64,000 nt of DNA from Tillandsia leiboldiana (GCA_029204045.2 CM055065.1:16254251-16318250); one strand, 5' to 3'. Counted from the first letter of the stretch, positions 12,305-22,004 are shown. Translations and numbers: made by a program. Notes: generated from the sequence alone by a model not told the origin.

Positions 12305-12402
12305 ATTAGTTTGATTCTAGGTTTTCATACTCACATCTTGAGTTGAATCAAACTAATGAATACTTAGATGGTATTTCCGATCTATCTTTGATCTAAGTAT
12401 TC
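12305..12402 (+). other. Two adjacent long perfect stem-loops in the Copia-2 leader
   Basis: The first has a 13-bp perfect stem (12305-12317 with 12345-12357). The second has a 12-bp perfect stem (12358-12369 with 12391-12402) and begins at the very next base, which would allow coaxial stacking in RNA. Both lie downstream of the TATA box, so they should be in the transcript. Confidence 0.75.
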
Positions 12403-12444
12403 GGCGGATCATCACCACCCAAAACAACGATTACCCCAAAATCG

Positions 12445-12630
12445 GCGCGTGGATTCGCGTGTCCTTGTGGATTCAAGGTTCATTCGCTCTCGTGGATTCG
12501 GAGCGAGGCACGTTCGTGGATTCGAAGGGTGCTATTGGGTGAAGACCGTGGATTCGGTCGGACGTCGTGGATTCGACGTTGGACGCCGTGGATTCGGCGT
12601 TGGGCGCAGATCGTGGATTCGAGAAGCGTC
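12445..12630 (+). other. Array of eight hairpins with invariant GTGGATTC core (5' LTR)
   Basis: GTGGATTC occurs eight times, starting at 12449, 12467, 12492, 12516, 12548, 12567, 12588 and 12613, each flanked by complementary arms. The arms differ between copies but pair: CCTT/AAGG, GACC/GGTC, ACGTC/GACGT, ACGCC/GGCGT. Copy 3 pairs over 7 bp with one bulge, and copies 4 and 8 pair with internal loops. The G and final C of the core can also pair, leaving a UGGAUU hexaloop. It lies about 250 nt into the predicted transcript and is identical in the 3' LTR. Confidence 0.85.
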
Positions 12631-12922
12631 TGGAGCGAGAGGAGAAGATCCTCTAGGAGCGTATGGAAAAGGTTGAGTCGTAAGTGTGTACGGTAAATCA
12701 CCTTGTACGTGTTTTAATTCTAGTGGATTTCTGCGTGTTATCGGTCCGTGGTTTTTTACTCCGGTGATGGAGTTTTCCACGTAAAAATCTTGCGAGTTAT
12801 TTTCATTTCCGCATTGGGTTTTTTATCGCAACGATTTTGAGTGTTTATACGTTTACACCTATTCACCCCCCTCTAGGTGTTTTCTTCCCCTATTTAGATC
12901 CGTATTATATACGACCAACAAG

Positions 12923-12934
12923 TGGTATCAGAGC
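12923..12934 (+). other. Copia-2 primer-binding site
   Basis: tggtatcagagc, 2 bp after the 5' LTR, is complementary to the 3' end of initiator tRNA-Met, the usual primer for plant Copia elements. Confidence 0.95.
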
Positions 12935-12953
12935 GGGAATAGGGTTGTGAACA

Positions 12954-15012
12954 ATGGTTGAAGGTGGAAACATCAATCGACCCCCTTTCTTTGATGGAAC
13001 AAATTATGCGTACTGGAAAGTACGGATGAAAGCCTTTTTATCTTCCATCGACGAAAGGGTGTGGCATTCAATTGAATCAGGATGGACTAATCCAACTGAA
13101 CTTATCTCTGATGTTCACACCTTAAAACCTAGGTCGAAATGGACCAAGGAAGAGTTTGAGTTATCTTCTTACAATGGCAAGGGAATTAATGCTATTTTTA
13201 ATGCCTTATCTCAAACTGAATTCTCTCGCGTCTCGGCATGTGAGACTGCGAAAGAAATCTGGGATGTTCTCCAGGTTACACATGAGGGAACTAACCTCGT
13301 GAAGATTCAGAAACTGCAGATGCTTACGAGCAAGTTTGACTCTATTTTTGATGGCAGAAAATGAATCTTTCACGGACTACTATACACGATTGCAAGACAT
13401 CGTAAACTCATGTGCTAATCTGGGAGAGAAGATTCCAGAATTTAAGATTGTAAGAAAAATCTTAAGAACTCTTCCTGAACGATTTCGCCCAAAGGTTACT
13501 GCCATTGAAACTATTAAACACCCGGACGAAATACGTGTAGAAGAATTAGTTGGTTCATTACAAACTTATGAAATGACTTTTAATACTAACAATTCTTCTG
13601 GAAAAGCATCCACTTCTAAGTCTTCAGGTTATGCGTTGAAAACAACTAAGGAAGAAGACGCGGATACATCCTCCTCGGACGATGACGAGAACCTTTCTAT
13701 GGAGGAATTTGAGAAGCAGCTCGCTCTCTTGACAAGGAATTTTCGCCGCAACTTTCGAAGGGGTAATTCAAGCAAATCTCCATCCTTCAGAAAGTGGAAC
13801 AAAGGCAAGGGTACTCCAAGTCACAAGTCAAGAAAGCAGGAGAACTTCTCAAAGGATAAGAAAAGTTCAGAAGGACAACTGCAATGCTTCAAATGTCGAG
13901 GCTACGGCCACATTGCAACGGAGTGTCCTAACAAGTATCCGGCAAAGAAGAAGGCGATGCAAGTCGTCACTTGGGATGACAACTCAACGTCAAATGAGTC
14001 GTCTTCAAGTGATGAAGAAAAGAGCTCCACGGCATTCCACGCGTCCACATCTTCACCATTCATGTGCTTTATGGCAACTACGTCTGAATCATTGTCCAAC
14101 TCCACTGTTGAAAAGAATGCAATGGACAATGAATCGGATGATTCGGAAGGTGAAGAGTTTGCTCTAGCCTACCACAGACTTTTGAGGGACTCAAAGAAAG
14201 TGGCTAAGCAAAACAAGAGTTTGAGAGGGAGATTGCATGATCTCGAAGAAGAAGCAAAAAGAGCGACTTCTCTCTCAAACGCTCTTGAAGTGGAAAGGGA
14301 AAACCTGATAAAAGAAAATGCTTCCCTTCAAGAGTCCAATGAGCAACTTGAAAAGGAACATACAAATCTGGTGGATAACGCGAATCACTTTTCAAAGCTC
14401 TACAACGAGGCTCGACAGGATAACCTGGAAATGACAAAGACCATTTTCCAACTCAAGAATGACTTACAGCGATTCTCTTCAGGAAGGAGTAAGTTGGATA
14501 GACTTCTTGGTCTTGGTCAATCAAATAGGTTCGGCCTCGGATACACTCAAACTGGAAACAGTCCAAGTTCGAGTGAGACAGTTTTTGTGCCTCAGTCGGT
14601 ATCTCCTCCTCCGACACCGGAATTCAAGACAAACAACGACAACAAACCTACTTCATCCTCTTTGGGATCGTCAAGATCTAAGGTATGTTTTCGTTGTGGT
14701 GTTTCAGGGCACATAAGAAGATATTGCAAGACGGGAGTCGAACGCTCATCTCAAAGACCTCTTGCAACAACTACCAAAATGGCTCCTCCCCGAAAATCAA
14801 AGCAAAACTTTTCAAATGAAAAGAGACTTGGTAGTTCATCGCGCAAGACGATCTCATCAAGGAACAACAATCGCTATAACAAGACGCCTTCACCTAGGCA
14901 TATAACTTCTCGACCATTACCGACGCACTCCAAAAGGGTTTGGGTGCGCAAAGGTGAAATTTTCCCTTGTCTTGTTTCCAATATTTCCTTGCATGCATAT
15001 GATAGCTCGTCT
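12954..15012 (+). pseudogene. gag: Copia-2 gag, one frameshift
   Basis: The start is ATG at 12954, 20 bp past the primer-binding site, and opens MVEGGNINRPPFFDGTNYAY, typical of SIRE-lineage Gag. The frame shifts near 13344-13348, where a run of five T replaces four in Copia-1, and continues in a second frame. Domains in order are the gag region, a Ser/acidic stretch, CCHC knuckle 1 (from 13885), a coiled-coil (about 14190-14480) and CCHC knuckle 2 (from 14686). Gag would assemble the virus-like particle and bind RNA. The break is a homopolymer indel and could be a base-calling error. The Gag/protease boundary is not marked by a stop, so the end given is approximate. Confidence 0.9.
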
Positions 15013-16225
15013 TGGTATCTGGATAGCGGGTGTTCCCGTCACATGACCGGTGACAAAAATAGTTTTCAAAATCTTGAGAAAATCTCCGGAGGACACGTTG
15101 TTTTCGGAGACGGTCGATCTTCCAAAATTGTTGGAAAAGGGACGGTAGCTATTCCAGATGGCCCGATTTTGAAAAACGGTCTTATTTGTTGATGGCCTTA
15201 AGACTAACCTCATAAGCATAAGTCAACTTTGCGACAATGGTTTTTCAGTTAACTTTTCATCGGTTGAATGCGTTGTAAATGATAAGGACCATGCTTTCTT
15301 TCTAAAAGGGGTTAGATCTGAAAACAATTGTTATGTTGTTCCTAATAAATTTTCTGAAAATTGTAACTTAGCCGCTTTGAATAATGAAACTCTTTGGCAT
15401 GAAAGGCTAGGTCACTTAAATTTTAAGGAACTTACTAGAATTTCAAACAAGGACGTGGTCAAGGGGATTCCAAAGCTTTTATTTAAACAAAACGTTGTGT
15501 GTGGTGGTTGCCAAAAGGGAAAACAGTCTAGGACTGCACACAAGAACTTGAACCACGTTGGTACAAAACGGCCCTTGGAACTTTTGCACATGGACTTAAT
15601 GGGGCCGACCCGTCAACCATCTTTGGGAGGTAAATGGTACATCTTTTTATTGGTTGATGATTTCTCTCGGTTTTCTTGGGTAGCATTTTTGAGAGAGAAA
15701 GCTGATACGTTTGACTCTTTTCATGAGATTTGCCATCGTATTATGATTGAAAAGAATGAAAAGATCATTCGTGTTAGAAGTGATAGGGGTGGAGAATTCA
15801 TAAATTCAAAATTCATTGACTTTTGTACTTCAAATGGCATTAAACATGAATTCTCGGCACCCTATACACCTCAGCAGAATGGTGTTGTTGAGCGCAAAAA
15901 CAGGGTTGTTCAAGAGATGGCGCGTGTGATGCTTCATAGCCGGAAATTACCGCTACATTTTTGGGCTGAAGCTGTGAACACCGCTGTCTATGTCATTAAC
16001 AGAGTGTATTTGCGCCCAGGAACCTTGAATACACCATATGAGCTGTGGTTTAGTAGAAAACCGGATATCAAGTACTTTCGTATCTTCGGGAGTCGATGTT
16101 ACATCTTACGTGACCGTGAAAATCTTGGAAAGTTCGACTCTCGAAGTGAAGAAGGGATCTTTTTGGGTTATTCTACGAATAGCAGAGCATATCGAGTATT
16201 AACATTGAATCTAAAACGATCGTAG
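15013..16225 (+). pseudogene. pol: Copia-2 pol part 1: protease and integrase, frameshifted
   Basis: The aspartic protease begins with WYLDSGCSRHMTG at 15013, still in the gag frame. An extra G at about 15177 ends that frame at 15192, and the next frame runs open from about 15178. Integrase shows the HHCC zinc finger (LWHERLGHLNF from about 15393, then CGGCQKGK) and the DDE core: HMDLMGP, then DRGGEFIN, then SAPYTPQQNGVVERKN. It would insert the cDNA into the genome, consistent with the 5-bp target duplication. The frame ends at 16225 after a T lost near 16199, where Copia-1 has TTT. The family normally has one continuous gag-pol product. Confidence 0.9.
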
Positions 16226-18072
16226 AATCTATAAATGTTAAAGTAGATGAAGCTTCTCATTTTGAATCTGAAAAATCTACCCTCGATATCTCTCTAGATG
16301 ATGATTCTCCTGCTAGTGCATCTTCTCATAATAATACTTCCAATATTAATGATGCATCTAATGGTTCTTCTAGTTTATCTGATGTGCAGGAATCATCTCG
16401 TGTACCTCCGAGTACTCCGTTTCAACAAACGCTACGAATCTCCAAGGATCATCCGGAATCGAACATCATTGGAGATCCACAAGAAGGAGTTAGAACTCGA
16501 AGGCAGTTGGTTTGCGGATTTGCTTGCTACGTATCTTTAATCGAACCAAAGACAATAGATGAAGCTCTTCAGGATGACTACTGGATTAAAGCAATGCAGG
16601 AAGAGCTCCATCAATTTGAGCGAAACAAAGTCTGGGAATTAACGAAGCCTCCAAAGCAACATAATGTGATAGGTACCAAATGGATCTTCAAGAACAAGAA
16701 AGATGAAGATGGTACTATCATCAGGAACAAGGCACGACTAGTTGCTCAAGGCTACTCTCAAGTAGAAGGTATAGACTTTGACGAAACTTTCGCCCCTGTA
16801 GCTAGACTCGAGTCCATTCGTATATTGTTTGCTATTGCTTGTCATTTTAAAATCAAATTATTTCAAATGGACGTCAAGAGCGCATTTCTAAATGGGTTTT
16901 TAAATGAGGAAGTTTATGTAGCTCAACCGAAAGGTTTTGTAGATCATAAACAACCTAACCATGTTTTTCGTTTGAAAAAGGCTCTTTACGGTCTGAAACA
17001 AGCACCGCGAGCATGGTACGAAAGGTTAACAAAGCACCTTTTGGAGAAGGGCTATACTCGAGGGGGAGCTGACAGGACTCTCTTTGTGAAGCATTATCAA
17101 AATAATTTCATTGTAGCACAAATCTATGTCGATGACATTGTATTTAGTGCAACAAAAGATAATGATGCTTCTAAATTCGCGGAAACCATGGAAAGCGAAT
17201 TTGAGATGTCCATGATGGGCGAACTGTCTTATTTTCTTGGATTGCAAATTAAACAAAATGATGAAGGTATTCACTTGAGTCAATCCAAGTATGCACTGGA
17301 GTTGGTCAAAAAGTTTGATCTAGAAAATTGTAAAGATTTTCCAACTCCAATGGGAACTAGCCACAAGGGACTTGGAAGTGAATCACATAGTGAGAATGTA
17401 GACGAGAAACTGTATAGAAGTATGATTGGAAGTCTACTTTACCTCACGGCTAGTCGCCCGGATATATCCTTTAGTGTTGGGATTTGCGCGAGATATCAAT
17501 CAGCACCAAAGGAGGTTCACCTGAAAGCGGTGAAACGGATCATCCGGTACATCAAAGGATCAATTACTTTCGGAATTTGGTATCCTATGGGAACAAGTCT
17601 GGGCATTGTTGGATACTCAGATGCCGATTGGGCAGGATCAGTGGATGATCGGAAAAGCACGAGTGGTGCATGCTTCTATCTTGGCCATTGCCTTGTTGCA
17701 TGGCACAGTAAAAAGCAGAATTGCATAGCACTCTCGACTGCCAAAGCGGAATACATTTCAGCTGGAAGTTGCTCAACTCAACTCATTTGGATGAAAAGCG
17801 TATTGAGTGACTTCCGCATTTCAGCATCTTCGGTAACAATTCTTTGTGACAACACAAGTGCAATTAACATTTCTAAAAACCCTGTGTTGCACTCTAGAAC
17901 AAAACATATTGAACTTAGATATCATTTTCTTAGAGAGCTAGTTGAATCAAATACTCTTCAACTTTCATATATTTCAACTGAGGATCAATTAGCTGACATT
18001 CTAACAAAACCTTTGGATCAAAAACGTTTTATTCATTTACGAAAAGCAATTGGGATGCTTTCCTTGAAATAA
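16201..18072 (+). CDS. pol: Copia-2 pol part 2: reverse transcriptase and RNase H
   Basis: An open frame runs from 16201 to the stop at 18072. Its first about 60 codons are a Ser/Asn/Asp-rich linker. RT follows: the N-terminal block EALQDDYWIKAMQEEL, then FQMDVKSAFLNG, LKKALYGLKQAPRAWYERL and the catalytic YVDDIVF. RNase H shows GYSDADWAGSVDDRKSTSG, ALSTAKAEYI and LCDNTSAI, ending in a typical Copia C-terminus (TEDQLADILTKPL). It has no start codon of its own, since it is the continuation of gag-pol after the frame break near 16199. Within this part there are no further breaks. Confidence 0.93.
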   Translation, partial: NIESKTIVESINVKVDEASHFESEKSTLDISLDDDSPASASSHNNTSNINDASNGSSSLSDVQESSRVPPSTPFQQTLRISKDHPESNIIGDPQEGVRTRRQLVCGFACYVSLIEPKTIDEALQDDYWIKAMQEELHQFERNKVWELTKPPKQHNVIGTKWIFKNKKDEDGTIIRNKARLVAQGYSQVEGIDFDETFAPVARLESIRILFAIACHFKIKLFQMDVKSAFLNGFLNEEVYVAQPKGFVDHKQPNHVFRLKKALYGLKQAPRAWYERLTKHLLEKGYTRGGADRTLFVKHYQNNFIVAQIYVDDIVFSATKDNDASKFAETMESEFEMSMMGELSYFLGLQIKQNDEGIHLSQSKYALELVKKFDLENCKDFPTPMGTSHKGLGSESHSENVDEKLYRSMIGSLLYLTASRPDISFSVGICARYQSAPKEVHLKAVKRIIRYIKGSITFGIWYPMGTSLGIVGYSDADWAGSVDDRKSTSGACFYLGHCLVAWHSKKQNCIALSTAKAEYISAGSCSTQLIWMKSVLSDFRISASSVTILCDNTSAINISKNPVLHSRTKHIELRYHFLRELVESNTLQLSYISTEDQLADILTKPLDQKRFIHLRKAIGMLSLK

Positions 18073-19015
18073 TCTTCTTTTTGAAATCTTTGCTTAGGAT
18101 AGGTTTTGTATTTGTTTTTGTTTTGTTCTTTATCTATGTTTGTACATAGGACATTAATGGAGCATAGATCATAATTGACTTTAATTGCATCTGTTCGCAC
18201 ATTTAGAAATTTATTATGCTTTTTGCCATCATAATATTTCACTGTTGCAATGATCATTTATGTTAATTAAATCATCTTCTAAAGTGATCAAAGTCAATTT
18301 CTCTCTCTCTATGATCTCTTGGTATAGTCATTATCTTATTTGACTGTTTAGTCGAGTATGAAATCGAGATCAATATTTGGTTGAATACTTTATATCTTAA
18401 ATAATTGATAGCCAATTGAGGGGGAGTCAAAGATAATGTAAAATGCTCAAAAGATGTGGAAAGAGTTACATCCCAATGAGGAGTGTGAAAACTACCACCA
18501 CATGGAGGAAAGAGCTACCACCTCGGTCGTCCGAGTATTGTGTGCAGCTACCACATGTATACCAAGCATGGTTGTTCAAATTTTTGATTAAGTAAAATGC
18601 ATGTTGAAATACTTGACTCTGTCAAATTTCAAGGTTGGTATAAGGTGGGATTTTAAAGAAAGATGCTCAAAGAGCCACTCTCTTCAACAGATTGTCTAGA
18701 AATATTATCTACCATATTTGGGATTTCAAACATCTATTGATCTTTGTATTTCATTTTCTTTACTGAATTGATGATTTGATAAAGGCATTACTCATAAGAT
18801 CAAGTTAGATGTGATTGAAGGTGTTCAACTTTAAGGGATTTAATTTTTGTAAATTTTCGTTTCATTTTTGGATATTATTGATAGATTTGGCATAATCTAA
18901 TTCTTGTTGTATGAAACGATGATTTTTGTTTAAAGTTGATACACATTTGTGCTTACAATCTTTTTCTGGATCTTCCTGAATTTCTCTGAAATTTTCTAAA
19001 GAAAAAGTTGGGGCC
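18073..19015 (+). other. Copia-2 untranslated region between pol and ORF3
   Basis: AT-rich, with no ORF. It contains a polypurine-like tract (tgagggggagtc, about 18417-18428) resembling a 3' polypurine tract but far from the LTR. Repeated polypurine tracts upstream of the 3' LTR have been described for Sireviruses. Confidence 0.7.
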
Positions 19016-19184
19016 GATCCGGATCGGGCAAGGTGATCCGGATCCCGAACGCAGGTTTTCTCCTGCGGGCTGACGATCCGGATTGTATCTGCCGATCCGG
19101 ATCCCGAACGCAGTTTTCTCACTGCGGGTAGCCGATCCGGATCGCAGTTATGAACTGATCCGGATCGCGGCTAGGTTTTATAAG
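19016..19184 (+). promoter_or_regulatory. Internal paired-palindrome array plus TATA-like box before ORF3
   Basis: Six GATCCGGATC-type palindromes start at 19016, 19035, 19075 (one mismatch), 19094, 19134 and 19157. This gives three pairs 19, 19 and 23 bp apart with a 59-bp period, the same architecture as the LTR array. Two second members continue GATCCCGAACG as in the LTR. TTTTATAAGG follows at 19176-19185. Two 6-bp-stem hairpins (19050-19067, 19109-19126) sit between the pairs. It resembles a second U3 promoter. The function is inferred. Confidence 0.65.
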
Positions 19185-19301
19185 GAACGAAAGGGGTTTT
19201 TGATTTCTTTACTCCAATCTTTTGTTCAAAAGTTTCCAGAGCGCTTCTCTCTAGATTTCATCCTCCTTGGAAGCTTTCTAACTCAAGTTCTTCAGTTCCA
19301 A

Positions 19302-19681
19302 GTAAGTTTTATTGATCAAAATCTCGGTTTTTCACCGTTTTTCTCTTTTCCTCCTCAAACGTACGAAATTCTTGGATCGATTTTGTTTGTGGATGGTTTT
19401 TGATCAAATTTCTTTTGAAATAAGAACTCTGGGTTGTTTAGTTTTGATTATATGCTAGGTTTTCTCCTGATTAACGGATTTTTAGGCTTCGATTTCTAAA
19501 ATTTCGGTTTTAGGGCATATAATAAGGATTTTCGAAATTCATGCAATTGATCTATTTTTAAAAGTCCTTTTGCAAAACTAATTTGATTCTTAGTCTCTCT
19601 ACATGATTATGATTGTTTGGGTACAATTTTTCAAATTTTTGAAAACTAAGAATTTTTGTGTTCTTGAGTTGGTCTACTCAG
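19302..19681 (+). other. Probable leader intron upstream of ORF3
   Basis: A GTAAGT 5' splice site at 19302 follows a CT-rich leader. A T-rich 380-bp stretch ends in a pyrimidine-rich tract and CTACTCAG at 19681, with a CTAAG branch-like sequence near 19647. Both splice signals are kept in Copia-1 (near 6222 and 6600). Splicing would remove the upstream ATG at 19603 and join a short leader to the ORF3 start. Confidence 0.55.
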
Positions 19682-19710
19682 GATTCCTTTTTCTCAAGAA
19701 ACCATTAGCA

Positions 19711-21165
19711 ATGGTGATCACTTGGATTGTTTCTCTACTTGCGGCTATGGTTCATACGAGAGACACCGTCAAGCCCAAGAGGGCTAAGAAGGCTAAGAAA
19801 GCGAAGAAGGCTAAAGATGATTCCGATACAGAATCTGAAACGGAATCAATTGATTGGGATGAACTGCAAGTTGAAGCAACGACTGTTCCGACTGCTTCAA
19901 AGGGAAAAGCACCTGCAGAAACATCGAAGGCTCCGCCTACTGCTGCTGAAAAAGGGAAAGCTCCAATGGAAGAAACTTCTGGGAAGACAAGAAGAAAAAG
20001 TGTTGCTCGCAAGAGAGGAAGTGCTCGAGGAATCACCATTGAGCAACCAGCTGCTGACCAAGCACCTGCACAAGACTTTGTCAGCTCGGCTAGAATAAAG
20101 GATTTTGAAAACAGAGAATGCATTGGAGAAAGGCATGTTGATGTAAAAGCCTTAACGCAACGTTCTCAGACGTTCGGGACTTTGTTTGACCAGAGAGGTC
20201 TTGCTCCCATTTGCGATTTCCCGGAGACCACTGGGTATTGTCTTCACTCAGTGAGGATGTTCTATCAGAATGCTTGCTATCTCGTTGATCAGGAAAGCGG
20301 GCGTCGGGATTTTCAAACATTAGTCAAGAATGTCAGAATCAAAGTAACGCCTCAGCTAATTGGTGAAGTACTAGGGATGGACGCCCGAGCCGATGGCACT
20401 CATTACCTGAAGAATCAAAACTTCAACACCTTCTCCTGGAGAGTGGTAGTTGATGGAATCTGTGTTCCAGATACTCGGTCGACAGGAAACTCCGTTTTCT
20501 CGAAAGAACTACGACCTGAGTACCGCATCTTAAATCTTATTGTTTGTTACAATATTATTCCAAACATGAACACAAAGGTTCTTCGGTGGGAAAGAATGAT
20601 ATTCCTTTATCTACTTGGAAACCCCGCAGCAGCAATGGGAGCGAACTTAAACATTCCCTACATCATCTGGTCAAGGATGGCACGATATGTGGAGCAAGCT
20701 CATCCGTCAGAGAGACTACCTTTTCCAATGATCATCATGCGCATTCTTCGCAAATTTAAAGCTGACACAAATGCGAGTTCCTATCTGCACAGTCTAGGAA
20801 CGATCAATGACACGACAATTGTAAAGTCTCTTTCGACGAAGCCAGATGAACCTTTCATACCTCTTCACCGGCAACGAGAACAAAGACAACAAGCAACAAC
20901 CTCTGCACCGGCAGCAGCTCCTCCAACTCAACCAGCACCTCCGGCACAAGAAGCACCACAATCAACTTCTGATGATGATGCTTCTGTTACCTCAATCTAT
21001 AAAGAACAGCAAAGGCTCTCCAACGAGCAAGAACGTATATCAAATGAACTGATTGAAGTAAAGAAAGAAATAAAGAAAGTAAATAAAAATCAATCAGCAA
21101 TGAACAAGCGAATAAAGAAGATTTTCCAAATCCTCGGTTGTATCAGTTCAGACGAGTCTGAATGA
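19711..21165 (+). CDS. Third ORF: putative plant transposon-domain protein
   Basis: 484 codons from ATG 19711. That start was chosen because it is the first ATG after the likely 3' splice site; ATG 19747 is an alternative. Residues 1-13 are hydrophobic and 21-35 are a lysine-rich block (KPKRAKKAKKAKKAK) that could be a nuclear signal. Residues 36-120 are low-complexity, acidic then Ala/Pro/Lys-rich. About 125-350 resemble the 'putative plant transposon protein' domain found in extra ORFs of plant LTR elements (RIKDFENRECIGERHV, then LVKNVRIKVTPQLIGEVLGM). The end is Gln/Pro-rich and then a coiled-coil (about 430-475). There is no convincing transmembrane envelope architecture. The function of this family is unknown. 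The frame is intact even though gag-pol is broken. Confidence 0.8.
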   Translation: MVITWIVSLLAAMVHTRDTVKPKRAKKAKKAKKAKDDSDTESETESIDWDELQVEATTVPTASKGKAPAETSKAPPTAAEKGKAPMEETSGKTRRKSVARKRGSARGITIEQPAADQAPAQDFVSSARIKDFENRECIGERHVDVKALTQRSQTFGTLFDQRGLAPICDFPETTGYCLHSVRMFYQNACYLVDQESGRRDFQTLVKNVRIKVTPQLIGEVLGMDARADGTHYLKNQNFNTFSWRVVVDGICVPDTRSTGNSVFSKELRPEYRILNLIVCYNIIPNMNTKVLRWERMIFLYLLGNPAAAMGANLNIPYIIWSRMARYVEQAHPSERLPFPMIIMRILRKFKADTNASSYLHSLGTINDTTIVKSLSTKPDEPFIPLHRQREQRQQATTSAPAAAPPTQPAPPAQEAPQSTSDDDASVTSIYKEQQRLSNEQERISNELIEVKKEIKKVNKNQSAMNKRIKKIFQILGCISSDESE

Positions 21166-22004
21166 TCCGTATCCTTCTAATTTCTGTTTATTATGCACAT
21201 GTTTAAATCCTACTGTTGTGCAGGTTTTTAAGTTTTAATTTGAGTTTTTAGTTCTCGAACTTAAACTGTTAACCATTCTCTCCACTTCTGTAATTTTTGG
21301 CTTTGTTTTGTGACAAAAAGGGGGAGAGAGTTAGAGAGAACTTTGAACAATGTTGACTGCATGAAACATCAAGGTAAGTGAACAATGTTTGATATGAAAA
21401 CTGGATGAATATCAAGGTAAGTATTACTCCAACTTCCATTCTCAACTTGAGGTTTTTCAGCTGTATGAATGCATGCCTCGACTAACTATTTGCTAACTAT
21501 TTGGGCATGTAATATAACTAACAAGTTGATGTTCACTAACAAGTTTGTGACACTTGGTTTTTGATTGCATAGAAGATATGTTGGTTCTTAACTCTGATCA
21601 ATTACATATATATATATATATTAGTTTGTCACAAACATGTTCATGACATTTGGTTTTTACGTGCAAAGAAGATATGTTGGTATTTTTTTAACTATGATCA
21701 GTTTACATATCTGAATATAAATGTCATGGTAAGTATAAATGAGTTTAAACTTCATCTCTGTTTGTGGTTTTTGAATAATACAAAATTCTTGAGGTATCTA
21801 ACGATTTCTTTTGTCAAGAATGATTTCTTTTTTGCAGAGAGTACAGATGTCTAAGTCTAGAGTCTGTTTTAGGAGTTTAACTCATGTATTGTATTTTGGA
21901 TCTCCATTGTAAATTTTTGTTGTATGGTGATAGCAACAAAAATATCTTTTTGAATTTTCTTTAGTGGATCTGTGTTTTGTCACGAAACCGCCAAAGGGGG
22001 AGAT
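21166..22004 (+). other. Copia-2 3' untranslated region with polypurine tracts
   Basis: AT-rich, without ORFs. It holds a TA microsatellite near 21604-21622, an upstream polypurine tract (aaaaagggggagagag, about 21315-21330) and the 3' tract (aaagggggaga, 21993-22003), one base from the LTR. The last is the plus-strand primer expected from reverse transcription. Confidence 0.85.

Larger units (their letters stand above)
11597..12920 (+). repeat. Copia-2 5' LTR
   Basis: 1324 bp, starting TGTTACGG and ending CGACCAACA. In order it contains a palindrome array (11821-12100), a TATA box (12166), a run of long stem-loops (12305-12402), an eight-hairpin array (12445-12630) and the 3' end. It differs from the 3' LTR mainly by single-base deletions and about a handful of substitutions. 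Confidence 0.96.

Noticed and set aside
12445..12630. CRISPR-like array (regular GTGGATTC repeats)
   Set aside because: Repeats are 8-10 bp, spacing is 18-32 bp, the 'spacers' are self-complementary arms, and the context is a plant LTR.
19711..21165. Envelope-like protein for ORF3
   Set aside because: Only a short N-terminal hydrophobic stretch; no internal transmembrane segment and no surface/transmembrane layout.
21604..21622. TA microsatellite as a functional element
   Set aside because: Short simple repeat in AT-rich untranslated sequence; nothing further supports a role.
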